Assembly (NCBI GenBank): GCA_965262565.1
Contig: CBDHFQ010000020.1
Coordinates: 124,001 to 188,000, forward strand
Origin: CBDHFQ01 sp965262565
GTDB lineage: Bacteria > Bacteroidota > Bacteroidia > J057
Reading direction: 5' to 3'
DNA length: 64,000 nucleotides
Of the stretch, positions 27,601 to 35,330 are shown piece after piece. The position numbers and the translations under genes are program-made. Under the pieces are notes generated by a model. That model was not told where the DNA came from, ran no database searches, and saw only the letters and a list, made by a program, of their open reading frames with translations. Every line of letters begins with the position of its first letter. Position 1 is the first letter of the stretch.

Positions 27601-27990
27601 GTGATCACTATCAAAGTGGGTAATCATTGCGTAATCCAATACTGCTTCCTTATGTTCAGGTATCACCTGACGGATATAATCAGCAATCCATTCGTAAGGC
27701 TTTTGGGTATCATTAGGATGGAGTCTGGCATTTCTGGAGGTAAATATTCTGTTGCCCAAGGGATTCATTTCTCCAGCATCTACCAGCATAGTGGTACCAT
27801 CAGGGAAAATATAGAAGGCAGCGTCCCCTCTTCCCGTATTAATGTGGTGTAGATCAAGCATTCCCTCCTGCCAGGAAGGTAGCTTTTCTCCTATAGTAGC
27901 TATTTGAGTGAAAGCTGTGGTTGAACATACAGAAATAAACAGGAGCAAGTGGAGCATCCTGGAGGGAGAAAAAGAGACAGGGATTTGCAT
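24649..27990 (-). CDS. Secreted three-enzyme fusion: metallo-beta-lactamase, GDPD and PhoD phosphatase
   Basis: 1113 residues with a signal peptide (cleaved near residue 29). Region 1 (about 40-430) is a ComEC/Rec2-like metallo-beta-lactamase fold with THFDSDH (124-130) and NHHGNRDAH (330-338). Region 2 (about 447-695) is a glycerophosphodiester phosphodiesterase with AHRGG, EVDIRESKDG and LVVHHDED. Region 3 (about 700-1100) is PhoD-like. It has an N-terminal fibronectin-like part (FVGHLTTETAHIWARFD), then FGSCARD, LIGDTPYID, VWDDHDFGKND, LLDTRWF and IGGDIHRSRL. All three can cleave phosphoesters, so one chain could take a phosphodiester to free phosphate. It is the first gene of the operon. 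I do not know this domain combination as a described family. Confidence 0.85.
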   Translation of the reverse strand: MQIPVSFSPSRMLHLLLFISVCSTTAFTQIATIGEKLPSWQEGMLDLHHINTGRGDAAFYIFPDGTTMLVDAGEMNPLGNRIFTSRNARLHPNDTQKPYEWIADYIRQVIPEHKEAVLDYAMITHFDSDHFGSIYHGAPVSASKKYALTGITGVGELIPIRHMIDRGYPDYNYPIDLKGKEMEHILKTFPRYQGKYQSIKNYWTFLEEQQQEREMKVMALEVGANDQIRLLYNKEAYPTFEVRNIKSNGTYWTGSANSTFEYFPNFSNTPFNELPGENPLSNAIRISYGNFSYFTGGDMPGDVSLGKPYWEDTETPAGPIIGEVDVTTLNHHGNRDAHNENFVKALQARVYVQQSWSSDHPGHEVLRRLTSTHLYPGKRDLFATNMLQANVDVIGPSLPNNYKSMEGHILIRVMPGGKEYYMIILDDESTERKVTNVFGPYTAKGKNYKLIAHRGGIVEGRYAENSESAIQAAIDRDYWMLEVDIRESKDGKLVVHHDEDFERFYGDSRKVADMLWEEISQLRTPQGTAPIQFETLAKLCQGKIRLMMDTKPPSHPKAFYQEMERILSTYDLLETAYFIGTQESQDYFKGKARIAVNREELKKKMEANEEVSQLYFLFEHGNELEVETVQFAQSIGVPVVPSVNLFHYRTEDPMKGAYEDITWLKNAGVTEFQIDSEYDRWLQYSGHKAGLSQGPFVGHLTTETAHIWARFDAPGTYTLHVWESGTTDTLNYSSNTDISQDFTITWKVAPISPNTTYTYRISQSSSATSSTGQHSSLATNLQTHPFQFTTPLPNDQIDSLTLVFGSCARDIPSIATPVWDAMGKQDPDLLVLIGDTPYIDATTLSYQQRRYKEFYEVSEFQQLLSTTPFYSVWDDHDFGKNDTDGNLEGKERSRTAFMQFRPNPTFGMDDQGIYTHFKRGPVEVFLLDTRWFAGTEASPFDSEQPTLLGKRQWEWLAEELRASTAEFKIIVSSMIFNGAVRPNKPDHWDSYPHEKEALFKLIGQHNISGVVLIGGDIHRSRLLTYDTESTAGYQISEFITSPLHTGVSEAANAPHPHLIFDAGVKESFLKMTALRTEDAPVLTLSCVTAHSGTPFEVSFTLNDLTADNQTSKR

Positions 27991-28132
27991 AGATAAACTG
28001 TTAGCTTAGGCTAAAGCTATGACCTGAGTTGCTAGAAATCAATCTTCTAACACACTTCTCACATTTTCTAACAATTGCTTAACAATGAGAGTAGATAGTT
28101 TGTATCTTTTCATCAGTGATTAATTTACTTAT

Positions 28133-28360
28133 ATGTCTTTTGTTGATCCCAAAGTAGATATTGACTTTAAAAAGATTTTTGGAGATGAGCAGCGTAAACA
28201 TGTACTAATCAGCCTCCTTCATGCAGTGATGGCCAAAGATATGGTAGAAGTAGAAATCCTCAATCCTTATCAGGTGCCCAAAATCCCTGAGCTCAAATTC
28301 ACCATTCTCGATATCAAAGCCAAGGATATTCGTGGCCGTGAATTTATGGTAGAAATGTAG
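28133..28360 (+). pseudogene. N-terminal fragment of an Rpn/PD-(D/E)XK transposase-like nuclease
   Basis: 75 residues matching only the first quarter of PD-(D/E)XK nuclease family transposases: VDPKVDIDFKKIFGDEQ at the start and the catalytic-core beginning LDIKAKDIRGREFMVEM. In intact relatives the last motif continues as EMQV; here the codon after EM is TAG. The rest of the gene (about 200 codons) is absent, replaced by the convergent PKD gene. It is a remnant of a decayed element-like gene. Confidence 0.6.
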
Positions 28361-28369
28361 GCTAATCCC

Positions 28370-28768
28370 TTACTGTTTCATTATCCTTACCTCAAATTCA
28401 CATACATCCGATTGAAGCACCTGTTCATTCAATACATCCTCCACGATACATCGAACCTTATAAAAACCCGGATGATCATAGATATGGTAAATACTGTCCT
28501 CAAATCCCAATCCTTTGTCTCCAAAATTCCAATAGTACTTAATAGTATTGCCTTGAGTGTTGTACACGGTGGAAGTGAATAGTAAAGCCGTAGAAGGGCT
28601 TCCCTCTCTGGGACCATTACAGAGGATATGAAAACTGCCGCCATTTTGAATGGATGTTAAGGGTTCATTGGGATTGGAACTCGACGGATCTACGACGAAT
28701 TCACCTTCCTCAGAACATGAGAAGCAGACAAAGGCAGAGAAAAAGAGTACATAAAAGGATTTTAACAT
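28370..28768 (-). CDS. PKD-domain lipoprotein
   Basis: 132 residues. The signal peptide ends in a lipobox-like VCFSC (Cys 18), then a short Ser/Pro/Asn linker and one PKD domain (about 40-130) with the signature YYWNFGDKG and HIYDHPGFYKVRCIV. It is likely a small surface lipoprotein. No enzymatic domain. It is convergent with the Rpn fragment, nine bases away. Confidence 0.7.
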   Translation of the reverse strand: MLKSFYVLFFSAFVCFSCSEEGEFVVDPSSSNPNEPLTSIQNGGSFHILCNGPREGSPSTALLFTSTVYNTQGNTIKYYWNFGDKGLGFEDSIYHIYDHPGFYKVRCIVEDVLNEQVLQSDVCEFEVRIMKQ

Positions 28769-29156
28769 AGCGTTTTCGACATAAATATTGCTGAGTTAAT
28801 TATGTGTAAGCCATTAGTATCGTGATAACTTCCCTATATAATGAGCTATAATGTATTAATTAATGATAACATTTGAGTAAATAAATTACTACCATAAAGG
28901 TAAACGGGAGAGGCATATGGTTCATACATCGGATCCCCAAAATGTTAGTGAGATCCATTTAAATTATCTTTATAAAATTTGCGATTAAGTAAAAATGTTA
29001 ACAGATTTAAATTCGATATAAGTAAAATAAATGCTTCATTTTCAAGTTTTTCTCTGTCAACTAGTTATTCTGACTTATGCAGCAGAACCCCAACGATCTA
29101 TTTCAGTATTATCATTACTAACTAAAAGCTACCTTATTCTACACACTTAAGTTGCC
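28769..29156. other. Intergenic region upstream of the protease operon
   Basis: 388 AT-rich bases between the divergent PKD gene and the propeptide-like gene. I see no gene or clear hairpin. ATAAAATTTG near 28971-28980 resembles the Bacteroidota -7 box TAnnTTTG but has the wrong spacing. Confidence 0.35.
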
Positions 29157-29561
29157 ATGAAAAAAAATGCTCAAAGGATTATTGTCAAAGTGAACCGAAA
29201 TGTGCCGTCGGAAGAATTGTTGCATTTGGTGAAGCAATATCAGGAACACAATGAAGAACAGGGGGAAGTGGATTCTATGTCATTGAAAATGCTGTTTTCC
29301 GACATTGCTCCTACCTCTTCTGAGGAATTATCCGAAAAAGATCAGCTTAACCACACGAGAAATATGTCTATGGACATGAAAGGAGATCCAGTTCCCTCTG
29401 CAAGAGAGATGCCCCGAGAAAATAAAAAGTTCGAAGAGGGAAATACCTATGTACTGCAAATCCCCGCTACCTTTAATGCTGAAGCTTTAGTTGAATATTT
29501 GGGAAAAGTAGATGCGGTCATTTATGCCCAAAAGGATCAACAAGATAAAGGATTATGGTAA
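29157..29561 (+). CDS. Small protein resembling a subtilase propeptide, upstream of a subtilase
   Basis: 134 residues, no signal peptide. It starts RIIVKVNRNVPSEELLHLVK and ends TYVLQIPATFNAEALVEYLG KVDAVIYAQKDQ (split here). This parallels the N-terminal region of the next gene product (RRVIFRLKEG... then RTYLFEAPQNADLDTVLQEM and VEYVQVDE). That pattern, strand-long linker-strand-helix-strand, is like an I9-type propeptide/inhibitor fold. A Met/Ser/Glu-rich linker fills residues 40-95. It probably folds or inhibits the protease in trans, but this is inference from the internal similarity and gene order. The spacer to the protease is 132 bases. Confidence 0.55.
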   Translation: MKKNAQRIIVKVNRNVPSEELLHLVKQYQEHNEEQGEVDSMSLKMLFSDIAPTSSEELSEKDQLNHTRNMSMDMKGDPVPSAREMPRENKKFEEGNTYVLQIPATFNAEALVEYLGKVDAVIYAQKDQQDKGLW

Positions 29562-29693
29562 AATGAAATTTGCCGCTAACCGAAATCATTTAACCTGTTA
29601 TAAAGATAAATATTTCCAGCTCCTCTTACTTCTCATCACCTGATTAGGTGGTAGAAGGTCATCAACAAAGTTAAACCTATAAAAACCACGATT

Positions 29694-31877
29694 ATGTCAA
29701 AACTAAGTCCCCGGCGAGTCATTTTTCGCCTGAAGGAAGGATCTACCGTTGAAACTGCTTTACCTGAATCCGTGGGAGGAACCGGATTTGAAAGTAGCAC
29801 TTATACCTGTTATCCACTTTATCATGATGCCGGAAGCAGCGGTGAACCTATTCAAGTTCCCCAAAACATTGGAAGTCGAGGGATGACCTCCAGAGATCTG
29901 ATCTACAATGATGAGTACAATTCAAAAACGGAGGAAGAGAAATGTCTTGCCAGGACTTACTTATTCGAGGCACCGCAAAATGCAGATCTGGACACGGTTC
30001 TTCAGGAAATGGGCTTGAAGGATGATGTGGAATATGTGCAGGTTGATGAGTTAAATCAAATTTACTTTACGCCAAATGATCAGGAATTGGATAAATTGTG
30101 GGGGATCAAAAAAATTGAATGCGAAGCCGCTTGGGATCAAAGTCAGGGAGAAGATATCATTGTAGCAGTTCTTGATACGGGAGTAGATTATAACCACCCG
30201 GATATGAGGGAGAATATGTGGGCCAATGAAGATGGCTCTTTCGGTTTTGACTTTAGTGATGATGATAATGATCCGATGGACTTTCATGGCCACGGTTCCC
30301 ATGTAGCAGGAACCATTGGGGCTGTTGGAAATAATGAAATAGGTATTATAGGCGTAGCGCCAAAAGTTAGCATCATGGCGATCAAAATATTTCCCAATGC
30401 CTTTGATTCCGTAATTGCCAATGCACTGAGATGGGCGGTAGATAATGGAGCCAAAGTATTAAATAACAGTTGGGGGCCTATGAATAGAAGGCCAAGTATT
30501 CCGGTGATCGAAGATGCCATTGACTATGTGAATAGCAAAGGAGGTATCTGTGTATTTGCTGCTGGCAATAGTAATGATGATACCCAACACTATTCACCAG
30601 CAAATATGCAATCTGTCATCACCGTTGGGGCGACAGATAGTGAAGACAGGAGAGCGGGATTCTCTAATTGGGGATCATCGGTGGATATTGCAGCTCCCGG
30701 AGTGGATATTTTCTCCTTAAATTTCAAAACCTCCAATTATCGGATGGATAGTGGTACTTCTATGGCTTGTCCCCATGTCGCGGGATTAGTGGCCCTATAT
30801 TTGAAAAATCATCCAGATGCTGACTTTAAAACAATTCTTGAGGCTATCCAGGATGCTTCAGATGAAATTAATCCTGATAAACCGATAGGCAAAGGGAGAA
30901 TTAATGCTGCTAATACGATAGCCAGGCCCAGACCTTTTCATCCTACCATTTCAGCGGTAGCCTGGTCTGCAGATAGATTAGATATTTTTTGGGAAGGGGT
31001 GAATGAAGATTTACAACACAAGTGGTGGGCACCAGGATGGGGAGGGCCAGAATCTCTTGGAGGAGTGATGACGAGTCAACCTGATGCGGTATCTTGGGGC
31101 CCTAATAGACTAGATATTTTTGCCAGAGGGACAGATAATACTTTGTGGCATCGTTGGTGGGATGGAGCAGCATGGGGTGGCTGGGAATCTTTAGGAGGTT
31201 TCATTACTTCGGAGCCAGATGCAGTTTGCTGGGGCCACAATCGGATTGATATTTTTGCTAAGGGGGCAGATAATGCTTTGTGGCATCGTTGGTGGGACGG
31301 AGTGGCCTGGGGAGGCTGGGAGTCTTTGGGAGGCGTTATTACTTCACCTCCAAAGGTAGTATCCTGGGGACCTAATCGCTTGGATATTTTTGCCAGAGGG
31401 ACAGATGGAGCCTTATGGCATCGTTGGTGGGATGGAGTAGCCTGGGGAGGCTGGGAATCTTTGGGCGGATTTATTACCTCTACCCCAGATGCAGTATGTT
31501 GGGGACCTGATCGAATTGATATATTTGCTCGCGGAGCAGATTTGGCGCTATGGCACCGTTGGTGGGATGGCCGTGCCTGGGGAGGCTGGGAATCGCTGGG
31601 AGGAATGATACGTTCCATGCCCAATTCATGTTCATGGGGACCTAATCGACTGGATATCTTTGCTAAGGGAATGGACAGTACCTTATGGCATCGCTGGTGG
31701 GACGGACGCGCCTGGGGAGGCTGGGAGTCATTGGGAGGAGAAATAGCCTCTACGCCAGAATCAGTATGTTGGGGGCCAAATCGAATTGATATCTTTGCCC
31801 GTGGTAGCGATAAGGCTAGCGTTTGGCATCGCTGGTGGGACGGAAATAGTTGGGGAGGCTGGGAGCAAACATCCTAG
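29694..31877 (+). CDS. Subtilisin-like serine protease with seven-bladed DUF346/PLL-type lectin propeller
   Basis: 727 residues. Residues 1-130 look like a pro-region. The S8 catalytic domain (about 135-412) has D161 in VAVLDTGVDYNHPD, H200 in HGSHVAG, oxyanion N292 in AAGNS, and S356 in GTSMACPHVAG. From 421 to the end come seven repeats of about 44 residues built on WGPNRLDIFARGTDNTLWHR and WWDGxAWGGWESLGG. This is the DUF346 pattern of fucose/O-methyl-sugar-binding seven-bladed lectins. No signal peptide or T9SS tail is visible, so export, if any, is non-classical. It is probably co-transcribed with the small propeptide-like gene and has its own terminator. Confidence 0.88.
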   Translation: MSKLSPRRVIFRLKEGSTVETALPESVGGTGFESSTYTCYPLYHDAGSSGEPIQVPQNIGSRGMTSRDLIYNDEYNSKTEEEKCLARTYLFEAPQNADLDTVLQEMGLKDDVEYVQVDELNQIYFTPNDQELDKLWGIKKIECEAAWDQSQGEDIIVAVLDTGVDYNHPDMRENMWANEDGSFGFDFSDDDNDPMDFHGHGSHVAGTIGAVGNNEIGIIGVAPKVSIMAIKIFPNAFDSVIANALRWAVDNGAKVLNNSWGPMNRRPSIPVIEDAIDYVNSKGGICVFAAGNSNDDTQHYSPANMQSVITVGATDSEDRRAGFSNWGSSVDIAAPGVDIFSLNFKTSNYRMDSGTSMACPHVAGLVALYLKNHPDADFKTILEAIQDASDEINPDKPIGKGRINAANTIARPRPFHPTISAVAWSADRLDIFWEGVNEDLQHKWWAPGWGGPESLGGVMTSQPDAVSWGPNRLDIFARGTDNTLWHRWWDGAAWGGWESLGGFITSEPDAVCWGHNRIDIFAKGADNALWHRWWDGVAWGGWESLGGVITSPPKVVSWGPNRLDIFARGTDGALWHRWWDGVAWGGWESLGGFITSTPDAVCWGPDRIDIFARGADLALWHRWWDGRAWGGWESLGGMIRSMPNSCSWGPNRLDIFAKGMDSTLWHRWWDGRAWGGWESLGGEIASTPESVCWGPNRIDIFARGSDKASVWHRWWDGNSWGGWEQTS
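30954..31874 (+). repeat. Seven tandem repeats of about 132-135 bp (propeller blades)
   Basis: The 3' part of the protease gene consists of seven in-frame repeats, nearly identical at the TTGGTGGGA...GGAGGCTGGGA segment. Blade 1 is the most diverged (WEGVNEDLQHKWWAPGW); blades 2-6 are very similar; blade 7 is the closing blade with a one-residue insertion (KASVWHRWW). The similarity of blades 2-6 suggests recent internal amplification or gene conversion. Confidence 0.85.
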
Positions 31878-31908
31878 AATTACAAGATAAATATCATCCA
31901 TTTTTCTA

Positions 31909-31951
31909 TTCACTTGCCCTCTAAATACGGAAGGCAAGTGAACTTGTTTTT
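31909..31951 (+). terminator. Terminator of the protease gene
   Basis: Perfect eight-base stem CACTTGCC/GGCAAGTG with a 14-base loop, followed by AACTTG and five T. It is 31 bases after the protease stop codon. Confidence 0.75.
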
Positions 31952-32101
31952 AAGTAATTAATTGATAATGAATAATTAAGACTAAGGGCTACCTGTTTGT
32001 TATATAGTTGTTTTTCTATATGGTCTGTTAAAATCTTCTTGAAAAACTCCCATATTTTTAATATTATCATTTTTCAAATGAGATCAATTACTACTCGCAG
32101 T

Positions 32102-35100
32102 ATGTCGAATCCTCGAGTCTACTATGTCATCCTCTTTTTCAGCCTTTGGATCACTTCCTGCCAGGTATCTATGCCCGAGGAAATAGCCTTAGCCTATGAG
32201 GAATTACCTGAAAAAGTCGATTTTAATTTTCACGTTCGTCCCATTCTTTCCGATAGATGTTACCACTGCCACGGACCTGATGAGCAAGCACGTAAAGCAT
32301 CCTTAAGACTGGATATAGAAAAAGAAGCATTTCAGGCATTGGAAAGTGGAAACGGACATGCTATTGTAGCAGGGAATGCCCGAAAAAGTCAACTGATTCA
32401 TCGGATACTCAGCGAAGATCCAGAGGTCGTAATGCCTACGCCAGCATCTAAATTGACCCTTACCGCTACAGAAAAAGCGACTATCATTAAGTGGATAGAA
32501 CAAGGAGCTGAATGGAAAGAACATTGGGCCTTTATTCCCCCACAGAAAGGAAATATTCCCACTGTAACACATAAAGATTGGGTACAACACAATCCCATTG
32601 ATGCATTTATTCAGTCCACATTGGAAAAAGAAGGGCTTGAACCTGCTAAAGAGGCTACTAAAGAACGTCTATTGAGAAGGGTATATATGGACCTGACAGG
32701 ACTACCACCTAGCCTGGAAGAAATTGATGCTTTTTTAGCCGATACCTCGCCAGAGGCTTACGAAAAAGTCGTGGATCGATTACTGGCTTCTTCCGCTCAT
32801 GCGGAAAGGATGGCCATGGAATGGATGGATGTGTCTCGCTATGCAGATTCCCACGGGATGCATGCAGATGGATTTCGGGAAATGTGGCAATGGAGAGATT
32901 GGGTGATAAACGCATTTAATGAAAATATGCCATATGATGAGTTTGTGACGTACCAATTGGCCGGAGACCTGCTTCCAAATTCCAACAGAGACCACATACT
33001 CGCAACAGCTTTCAACCGAAATCATCCCATGACAGCAGAAGGAGGAGCGATAGATGAAGAGTTTCGCCTGAACTACGTATTCGATCGAACTGAAACGGTT
33101 TCTACGGTCTTTATGGGATTGACGATAGGCTGTGCTCGCTGCCACGATCATAAATTCGATCCTATTAGTCAGGAAGATTATTATCGCACCGCTGCCTTTT
33201 TCAATAATATACAGGAATTAGGGATGACGGGAGATGATGGGAACTTTGGTCCCATGCTTATGTTAGCTGATTCATTGACCGAAGAAAAATTGACCCAGAT
33301 AACAAAAGAAATCAAACGTGCGGAAGCATCATTGGCACAAACAGAAAAAAACTTAGTCAAGACCCTGGAACAACCTTCTGCCGCTACCCAAATTACTTCT
33401 AAGCGCTTTCCCAAAGGATTAATTCAGCACTACCCATTCGAACAGATAGATAAACGAAAACAAGACGGTCGTGATCAGTGGTATGTCGACGGGAATACTA
33501 ACGCTACGTGTGGGAAGGAGAAAAGCTTAGTAGATGGGCGCGTAGGAAAAGCCTTGGAATTTGATGGAACTTATGACGAGTTGTATTTATCGGAGGTAGG
33601 TTTTATAGAAATGTACGAACCATTCTCAGCTGGTGTATGGATCAATACGACTAAAAGAAAAGAGAATGAAACCCAGGTTCTCTTTGGTAATGCAGGTGTA
33701 AAAAATACCTATTGGCGGGGATGGGATTTCTATCTGGATTCCTTGAATAGATTGACGATTCGACTAATTCATTCCTTACCTCATAATTACCTCCATGTTC
33801 ACACTCAGGATTCTATAAAGGTGGGCCAATGGACACATGTCGCCTTTACATATGACGGATCTTCTAAAGCTGAGGGGCTCACGTTATATGTAGATGGGAA
33901 ATTAGTGCCGACAGAAATAGCGTATGATCGATTGTACAAAACGATTCTTCCGATTACTTATGGAGAAGAGAAATTGGACAAGCGCCCGCTTCGGGTAGCT
34001 AAAAGTTATAGAGCTTTTACCGGAGAAGAGGGGATTTTTAAAGGAAGAATGGATGAAATAACTTTGTTTAAGCGGGAATTACTCGCCTCAGAAATAGCCT
34101 TACTGTACGATCATGCTTCTACTCCGACCGTTTCAGATATTCGAACGTTTGTTGCCAGACAGGATAGACAATATCAACATACTTTTGAAGAACTTACCGA
34201 CTTAAGGAGAGAATTTCTGAAAGTGATGAATCCCGTTACCGAAGTGATGGTCATGGAAGAGTTGCCAGAGCCTAAACCGATGTATGTGTATAACAGAGGA
34301 GAATATGATGCTCCACTATATAGGGTAAATATAGGAACACCTCAGGCGGTACTAGATTATCCTGAAAATTTGCCGGAAAATAGATGGGGGATGGCCCAGT
34401 GGCTTTTTATGCCTGAACATCCTCTGACGGCCAGAGTGACCGTCAATCGCTATTGGCAGATGTTGTATGGAAAGGGCATTGTGAATACCCCTCAGGATTT
34501 TGGGGTCCAGGGAGCTTTACCCACACATCCGGAATTGCTGGATTGGTTAGCCGTGGAATTCATGGACAATGGTTGGGACCTAAAATATTTACTCAAGCTC
34601 ATGGTCATGTCCTCTACGTATAGGCAATCTTCTGTCGCTTCTCCGGAACATTTGGAAAAGGATCCGCTGAATATCTATCTCGCCAGAGGAGCCAGCTATC
34701 GATTACCGGCTGAAATGATCAGAGATAATTCCTTGGCCGCAAGTGGGCTATTAGTACAAAAAGTAGGAGGAAAGTCTGTATTTCCCTATCAACCGGAAGG
34801 GCTTTGGATCGAAAAGGGAAACTTTTCCCATAAATTATTGAGATATAAGGAAAGCGAAGGAGAGGATTTGTATAGAAGGAGTATGTACACCTTTATTAAG
34901 CGAACTTCCCCTCCTCCAGCCATGACAGTATTTGATGTGCCGAACAGGGATGTGTGTGTGGTCAAAAGAGAACGCACCAACACCCCTTTACAGGCTTTGG
35001 TGCTATTGAATGATCCTCAATTTGTAGAAGCGGCGAGAGTATTAGCCGAGAGAGTGCAATTATCGGAAGATAATCCTGAAGCCCAAATTCAACAGGCCTT

Positions 35101-35326
35101 TCGACTACTCACGAGCAGGACATTGACCCCGGAAGAATTGAGCGTATTTCTCACCTTATTTTATGATCAACAAAAAAGATTTCAAGAACGCCCGGAAGAA
35201 GCTAAAGAATTATTATCTGTGGGGGATTATCCTGTCAACGATGGACTGGAGGTATCAGAGATGGCTGCGATGGCTATGGTTACCAGTACTATGCTGAACC
35301 ACGATGAAGCTTATATGAAACGATAA
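32102..35326 (+). CDS. PSCyt1-DUF1549-LamG-DUF1553 multidomain lipoprotein
   Basis: About 1074 residues from ATG 32102; an ATG at 32078 also fits, while the open frame from 31997 would precede the leader. The leader ends in a lipobox-like LWITSC. Domains in order: PSCyt1 with one haem c site CYHCHG; DUF1549 (LLRRVYMDLTGLPPSLEE, WMDVSRYADSHG, GCARCHDHKFDPI, a second CxxCH); a LamG-like jelly roll (FDGTYDELYLS...GQWTHVAFTYDGSS); and DUF1553 (ARVTVNRYWQMLYGKGIV, LKLMVMSSTYRQSS, TNTPLQALVLLNDPQFVEAA). Planctomycete-type proteins of this kind are of unknown function and may be redox-linked carbohydrate enzymes. It heads a four-gene operon; the next gene starts four bases later. Confidence 0.88.
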   Translation: MSNPRVYYVILFFSLWITSCQVSMPEEIALAYEELPEKVDFNFHVRPILSDRCYHCHGPDEQARKASLRLDIEKEAFQALESGNGHAIVAGNARKSQLIHRILSEDPEVVMPTPASKLTLTATEKATIIKWIEQGAEWKEHWAFIPPQKGNIPTVTHKDWVQHNPIDAFIQSTLEKEGLEPAKEATKERLLRRVYMDLTGLPPSLEEIDAFLADTSPEAYEKVVDRLLASSAHAERMAMEWMDVSRYADSHGMHADGFREMWQWRDWVINAFNENMPYDEFVTYQLAGDLLPNSNRDHILATAFNRNHPMTAEGGAIDEEFRLNYVFDRTETVSTVFMGLTIGCARCHDHKFDPISQEDYYRTAAFFNNIQELGMTGDDGNFGPMLMLADSLTEEKLTQITKEIKRAEASLAQTEKNLVKTLEQPSAATQITSKRFPKGLIQHYPFEQIDKRKQDGRDQWYVDGNTNATCGKEKSLVDGRVGKALEFDGTYDELYLSEVGFIEMYEPFSAGVWINTTKRKENETQVLFGNAGVKNTYWRGWDFYLDSLNRLTIRLIHSLPHNYLHVHTQDSIKVGQWTHVAFTYDGSSKAEGLTLYVDGKLVPTEIAYDRLYKTILPITYGEEKLDKRPLRVAKSYRAFTGEEGIFKGRMDEITLFKRELLASEIALLYDHASTPTVSDIRTFVARQDRQYQHTFEELTDLRREFLKVMNPVTEVMVMEELPEPKPMYVYNRGEYDAPLYRVNIGTPQAVLDYPENLPENRWGMAQWLFMPEHPLTARVTVNRYWQMLYGKGIVNTPQDFGVQGALPTHPELLDWLAVEFMDNGWDLKYLLKLMVMSSTYRQSSVASPEHLEKDPLNIYLARGASYRLPAEMIRDNSLAASGLLVQKVGGKSVFPYQPEGLWIEKGNFSHKLLRYKESEGEDLYRRSMYTFIKRTSPPPAMTVFDVPNRDVCVVKRERTNTPLQALVLLNDPQFVEAARVLAERVQLSEDNPEAQIQQAFRLLTSRTLTPEELSVFLTLFYDQQKRFQERPEEAKELLSVGDYPVNDGLEVSEMAAMAMVTSTMLNHDEAYMKR

Positions 35327-35330
35327 CAAT

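Noticed and set aside
31076..31624. 182-residue frame on the minus strand with repeats
   Set aside because: It is the antisense shadow of the propeller blades; its regularity comes from the repeat, and the plus-strand gene has clear domains.
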